Part shown: piece after piece, positions 58,218 to 61,289 of the stretch
Position numbering within the stretch: the stretch's first letter is position 1
How the letters are laid out: each line of letters begins with the position of its first letter
Assembly (NCBI GenBank): GCA_017619615.1
Contig: JAFZRY010000004.1
Location: forward strand, 1-61,289
Source of the DNA: Lachnospiraceae bacterium
Lineage (GTDB): Bacteria; Bacillota; Clostridia; Lachnospirales; Lachnospiraceae
DNA length: 61,289 bases
Direction: 5' to 3'
Translations under genes and position numbers: made by a program
Notes under the pieces: model-generated
What the model was told of the DNA's origin: nothing
Database searches by the model: none
Seen by the model: only the letters and a program-made list of their open reading frames with translations

Positions 58218-59102
58218 ATGGAACTTCTGGTCGTAACAGGCATGAGCGGCGCCGGCAAGACCCAGGCGCTGCAGACACTGGAGGACATCGGCTATTACTG
58301 TGTGGACAACATGCCCCCGCAGCTCTTCGTGTACCTCCTGGACCACGGCTACGGCGGCGGTATGGACCGTGAAAAAACGGCAGTCACCATGGACATCCGC
58401 TCGGAGATCCTGCTGGACAGCCTGGACGCCGTGCGCGAAAGCCTGACCGCGCAGCAGGTGCAGACCCGCATCCTGTACCTGGACGCGACCGACGAGTCCC
58501 TGAAGCGGCGCTACAAGGAAACGCGCCGCCTCCACCCGCTGGTCATGCAGAAAAAAGCCGCCTCCCTGCCGGAGGCCCTGGCGATGGAGCGCGAACGCCT
58601 GCAGCCGCTGAAGAACCGGGCGGACTTCGTGATAGACACGACGCGCCTGAAGACCAAGGAACTGCGCACCCGCCTGATCAAGCTCTTCGCGCCGGCCGGC
58701 TTTGAGGCCATGACCATCGAATTCGTGGCCTTCGGCTACAAATACGGCATCCTCGCGGACGCGGACCTGGTCTTCGATCTGCGCTGTCTGCCCAACCCCT
58801 TCTACGTGGAGGAACTGCGCCTCCTGACCGGGGACGACCCGGCCGTGCGCGACTACGTGATGAGCGGCGACGAAGCCATCGGCCTGTTCACGCGGATCGA
58901 GGAACTGCTCCGCTATTCGATCCCCCTGTACCGCAAGGAAGGCAAGTCCCGGCTGGTGGTCGGCTTCGGCTGCACCGGCGGCCAGCACCGCTCCCTCGCG
59001 GTGGCGGGCCTCATGCAGGAAGCCATGGAAAACGACTTCCCCGGCATCCGCGTCACCTGCCGCGACAAGGATGAGAACCGGTACGAGATCAGCATGCGCT
59101 GA
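58218..59102 (+). CDS. rapZ: RNase adapter RapZ / nucleotide-binding YvcJ family
   Basis: 294 residues. The P-loop VVTGMSGAGKTQALQ and the FGYKYG, DLRCLPNPFY and GFGCTGGQHRSLAVAG segments are diagnostic. In Bacillota YvcJ binds GTP and is linked to competence and cell-wall stress; in enterobacteria RapZ guides RNase E to sRNA GlmZ. RBS AGGAGAGACAC. Confidence 0.92.
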   Translation: MELLVVTGMSGAGKTQALQTLEDIGYYCVDNMPPQLFVYLLDHGYGGGMDREKTAVTMDIRSEILLDSLDAVRESLTAQQVQTRILYLDATDESLKRRYKETRRLHPLVMQKKAASLPEALAMERERLQPLKNRADFVIDTTRLKTKELRTRLIKLFAPAGFEAMTIEFVAFGYKYGILADADLVFDLRCLPNPFYVEELRLLTGDDPAVRDYVMSGDEAIGLFTRIEELLRYSIPLYRKEGKSRLVVGFGCTGGQHRSLAVAGLMQEAMENDFPGIRVTCRDKDENRYEISMR

Positions 59103-59108
59103 CGCCGG

Positions 59109-59141
59109 CCATAAAAAAAGCGCATCTTGGGGGGATGCGCA
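59109..59141 (-). terminator. Minus-strand terminator without an obvious gene
   Basis: On the minus strand GCGCATC-CCCCCAA-GATGCGC is followed by TTTTTTT. No minus-strand gene is upstream of it; see finding. Confidence 0.5.
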
Positions 59142-59156
59142 AAGGAAGGGGAAAAA

Positions 59157-59204
59157 ATGATGAAGTTTTTGCTTCTGTGCCCTCATTATGGCAGGAGATT
59201 ATGA
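59157..59204 (+). CDS. Possible tiny ORF, 15 residues
   Basis: MMKFLLLCPHYGRRL with GGAAGGGGAAAAA before the ATG. It precedes the thioesterase gene by about 60 bp. It could be a leader peptide or chance. Confidence 0.2.
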   Translation: MMKFLLLCPHYGRRL

Positions 59205-59262
59205 CCAAATTGTGAAGAGGCTGTGCAGCTTCTGTGAAATCTGAAAAGAACGGGAGGACATT

Positions 59263-59661
59263 ATGATCGACTATCAGGCCCAGCTGGATCTGGCCAACAC
59301 CAAAAACGCGTTCATGCTCCACAACGGGATCCGCGCGGTCTCCGTCAGTGAGACCGAAGCGGTCTGCGAAGCGGACGCCCTGCCCGAAGCGCTCAATCAC
59401 ATGGGCACCGTACACGGCAGCATGATGATGACCATCGGCGAGATCGCCGCCGGCCTGATGGCCCGCAGCGACGGCCGCCCCTACGTTTCCGTCGGCGCGG
59501 ATTTCCGCTTCATCGGCGGCGGCAAGGCCGGCGAGAAAATCGTGGCCCGCGCGGAACTTGTCAAGCGCGGCCGCACTATGGCCTTTATCCACACCCGCGT
59601 CCTGCAGGGCGACAAGCTGCTGCTGGACGGCAACGTGACGTTTTTCTGCACGGCGAAATAA
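59263..59661 (+). CDS. PaaI-type acyl-CoA thioesterase (hotdog fold)
   Basis: 132 residues. NHMGTVHGSMMMTIGEIAAGLMA holds the family catalytic segment; the hotdog pattern and VSVGADFRFIGGGKAGEKIVARAE fit. It hydrolyses acyl-CoA or similar thioesters; the acyl group is unknown. Confidence 0.85.
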   Translation: MIDYQAQLDLANTKNAFMLHNGIRAVSVSETEAVCEADALPEALNHMGTVHGSMMMTIGEIAAGLMARSDGRPYVSVGADFRFIGGGKAGEKIVARAELVKRGRTMAFIHTRVLQGDKLLLDGNVTFFCTAK

Positions 59662-59716
59662 CGGCGTTCCGCGCGCCGGGCCGTGTCCCGTCAAAAGACA
59701 TGAAGGAGGTTTTGCC

Positions 59717-60022
59717 ATGTCTCATATTGATATTACCAAAGAAAATTACGAGCAGGAAGTCCTGCAGTCCGACAAGCCCGTCCTGCTGGATTTCTGGGCC
59801 CCCTGGTGCGGCCCCTGCCGCATGGTCGGCCCCGTGATCGAGGAGATCGCCGCCGAGCGCCCCGACATCAAAGTCGGCAAAGTCAATGTGGACGATCAGC
59901 CGGAACTGGCCGTTCAGTTCCGCGTCATGAGCATCCCCGCGCTGTTCGTTATGAAGAACGGAGAAGTCACCAACAAAACCGTGGGGGCTTCCTCCAAGGC
60001 GCAGATCCTGGGACTGCTGTAA
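59717..60022 (+). CDS. trxA: Thioredoxin
   Basis: 101 residues. Active site WCGPCRM at about 31-37, cis-Pro loop SIPALFVMKNG. A general dithiol reductant. It stands alone with a strong RBS (AAGGAGG) and terminator. Confidence 0.96.
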   Translation: MSHIDITKENYEQEVLQSDKPVLLDFWAPWCGPCRMVGPVIEEIAAERPDIKVGKVNVDDQPELAVQFRVMSIPALFVMKNGEVTNKTVGASSKAQILGLL

Positions 60023-60073
60023 AGTATCCGGACCGGAAGGGGAATCGCCCGTACGGCCCGGCAGACAAAACAA

Positions 60074-60098
60074 AGGGCGGCCGAAGCCGCCCTCTTTT
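60074..60098. terminator. Bidirectional terminator between trxA and the aquaporin gene
   Basis: AGGGCGGC-CGAA-GCCGCCCT with CTTTT on the right and a U-rich complement on the left. Confidence 0.85.
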
Positions 60099-60122
60099 CA
60101 TGACTTGTGACCGGTCCCTGTA

Positions 60123-60812
60123 TTATTCCTTTTCCAGGAAACGGTACACGAAAGCCGCCAGCGCCGCGCCGATCAGCGGACCGACGATAAAGACCCACAG
60201 GCTCGCCAGCGGCGCGCTGTTACCGGAAATGGCCGCGACCAGCGCAGGACCAAAGCTCCGGGCCGGGTTCACGGACGTGCCGGTCAGGCCGATGCCCAGG
60301 ATGTGCACCAGCACCAGTGTGAAGCCGATGACGAGGCCCGCGAACGAGCCGTGTCCGGCCTTCTTGCTGGTAACGCCCAGGATCGCGGTCACGAAGATGA
60401 AGGTCAGCACGATCTCCACCACCAGACCCGCCAGCGCGTTGTCGTTCACACCGGCCAGCCCGTTGGAACCGAAGCCGCCGGTCATGTCCTTCACGCCGCC
60501 CAGTCCGAAGATGGCCGCCAGAATGCCGGCGCCGGCCAGCGCGCCCAGGCACTGGGAGATCACATAGCCGACGAATTCCTTCGCCTTCATGCCGCCGCTC
60601 AGCAGGACGCCCAGCGAGACCGCGGGATTGATGTGACAGCCGGAAATATTGCCGATGGAGTATGCCATCGCGACGATAGTGAGACCGAAGGCAAAAGCAG
60701 TCAGGATGTAGCCGCCGCCGGCCGCCGCGTCGCAGCCCACCAGCATGGCGGTGCCGCAGCCCAGGACGACCAGGGTGCAAGTTCCGATGAATTCAGCTAA
60801 ATACTTTTTCAT
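60123..60812 (-). CDS. Aquaporin / MIP family channel
   Basis: 229 residues from the ATG at 60812 (SD AGGAGG; an ATG at 60842 lacks it). Six spans and both NPA half-helices: HINPAVSLG and SVNPARSFGPA. The lining GCHINPA and the short loops are AqpZ-like, so water is the likely substrate, though glycerol cannot be excluded. Confidence 0.93.
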   Translation of the reverse strand: MKKYLAEFIGTCTLVVLGCGTAMLVGCDAAAGGGYILTAFAFGLTIVAMAYSIGNISGCHINPAVSLGVLLSGGMKAKEFVGYVISQCLGALAGAGILAAIFGLGGVKDMTGGFGSNGLAGVNDNALAGLVVEIVLTFIFVTAILGVTSKKAGHGSFAGLVIGFTLVLVHILGIGLTGTSVNPARSFGPALVAAISGNSAPLASLWVFIVGPLIGAALAAFVYRFLEKE

Positions 60813-60889
60813 GACAGGACCCTCCTTTCCTTGTTTCCGCATTATATCACAGATTGGAAAATATTTTCAAGCAGGCAGCCATAAAATGA

Positions 60890-60918
60890 TTGACACCCTG
60901 CAGGTTTTATAGTATACT
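60890..60918 (+). promoter_or_regulatory. Promoter of the tRNA cluster
   Basis: TTGACA (60890-60895), 17 bp, TATACT (60913-60918), 20 bp before tRNA-Gly. Confidence 0.9.
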
Positions 60919-60937
60919 CTCCCTTGCGCTTCAAAGC

Positions 60938-61008
60938 GCGGGTGTAGTTCAATGGCAGAACACCAGCCTTCCAAGCTGGACACGTGGGTTCGATTCCCAT
61001 CACCCGCT
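60938..61008 (+). tRNA. tRNA-Gly (UCC)
   Basis: Acceptor GCGGGTG/CACCCGC, anticodon arm CCAGC-CTTCCAA-GCTGG with TCC, T arm TGGG-TTCGATT-CCCA. CCA not encoded. Confidence 0.95.
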
Positions 61009-61035
61009 TATCTGCAGCGCCGGCATGGACCGCAT

Positions 61036-61109
61036 GGTGGGTTTAGCACAGTTGGCAGGGCGTCAGATTGTGGTTCTGAAGGTCGTGGGTTCGAGCCCCA
61101 CAACCCACC
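61036..61109 (+). tRNA. tRNA-His (GUG)
   Basis: Acceptor GTGGGTT/AACCCAC with an extra G at -1 (61036), anticodon arm TCAGA-TTGTGGT-TCTGA with GTG, T arm GTGGG-TTCGAGC-CCCAC. CCA not encoded. Confidence 0.95.
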
Positions 61110-61113
61110 CTAT

Positions 61114-61185
61114 TGGGCTATAGCCAAGCGGTAAGGCACAGGACTTTGACTCCTGCATTCGTTGGTCCGAATCCAACTAGCCCAG
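61114..61185 (+). tRNA. tRNA-Gln (UUG)
   Basis: Acceptor TGGGCTA/TAGCCCA, anticodon arm AGGA-CTTTGAC-TCCT with TTG, T arm TTGG-TCCGAAT-CCAA. CCA not encoded. Confidence 0.95.
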
Positions 61186-61226
61186 CTGGTCTCGGACAAC
61201 GCGGAAGCCTAGCCCAAGACAAAAAC

Positions 61227-61289
61227 GGGCGATTAGCTCAGTCGGTAGAGCACTTGACTTTTAATCAAGTTGTCGGGGGTTCGAATCCC
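61227..61289 (+). tRNA. tRNA-Lys (UUU), 3' end beyond window
   Basis: Acceptor GGGCGAT, D arm GCTC..GAGC, anticodon arm TTGA-CTTTTAA-TCAA with TTT. Cut off by the window end within the T arm. Confidence 0.9.

Noticed and set aside
1-61289. CRISPR arrays
   Set aside because: No regularly spaced direct repeats were seen; the tRNA-like array has unequal units.

Overview
The window looks like a chromosome segment from a GC-rich anaerobic member of the Bacillota, class Clostridia. The grounds are a pyruvate phosphate dikinase, Firmicutes-type MraZ/FtsZ cluster, CIRCE heat-shock control, a BmrCD-like heterodimeric exporter, several lipoproteins and a lack of outer-membrane genes. tRNA genes do not encode CCA. 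I cannot place the family from sequence alone.

Layout. 1-15.3 kb is mostly housekeeping and lineage-variable genes: the ppdK end, a NYN/LOTUS RNase-like protein, a P1 peptidase, two related zinc-ribbon/TPR genes, small enzymes, asparaginase, a circularly permuted GH3 enzyme and a membrane-tethered XRE regulator. 15.58-18.9 kb is a compact operon (SPFH protein, NAD-kinase-like protein, NrtR-type Nudix regulator, ECF-type S component) behind a strong promoter carrying two copies of a 15-bp operator. 20.0-22.8 kb is the scar of integrated elements beside tRNA-Leu(UAA). It holds gene fragments, a tandem array of four tRNA-like elements that all carry leucine anticodons (two with a conserved ~30-nt insert in the T loop), a CIRCE-controlled hsp20, a truncated IS200 transposase and the end of a tyrosine integrase.

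23-28.9 kb holds translation genes (rpmE, yqhQ, prmC, prfA, argS). 28.9-33.8 kb is a nicotinate/nicotinamide salvage operon (pncA, pncB, nadE, nadD fused to a HAD phosphatase). Then come a serpin lipoprotein, a tldD/pmbA pair and a two-subunit ABC exporter whose leader has a 15-codon peptide and an attenuator. 42-48.5 kb holds an ECF sigma factor with an unknown membrane protein, trmO, two polysaccharide genes and lgt. 48.6-59.1 kb is a shortened division and wall cluster (mraZ to ftsZ, without murE, murF, murG, murC and ftsA) followed by rapZ. The end holds a thioesterase, thioredoxin, an aquaporin and a tRNA cluster (Gly, His, Gln, Lys).

The most unusual items are the leucine tRNA-like array with T-loop inserts, the NrtR/SPFH/NAD-kinase-like operon, and the leader-peptide attenuator of the exporter. 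Two NAD-linked loci (15.6-18.9 and 28.9-33.8 kb) suggest that NAD economy is a theme of this segment. All functional statements are from reading the sequence; no database search was run.
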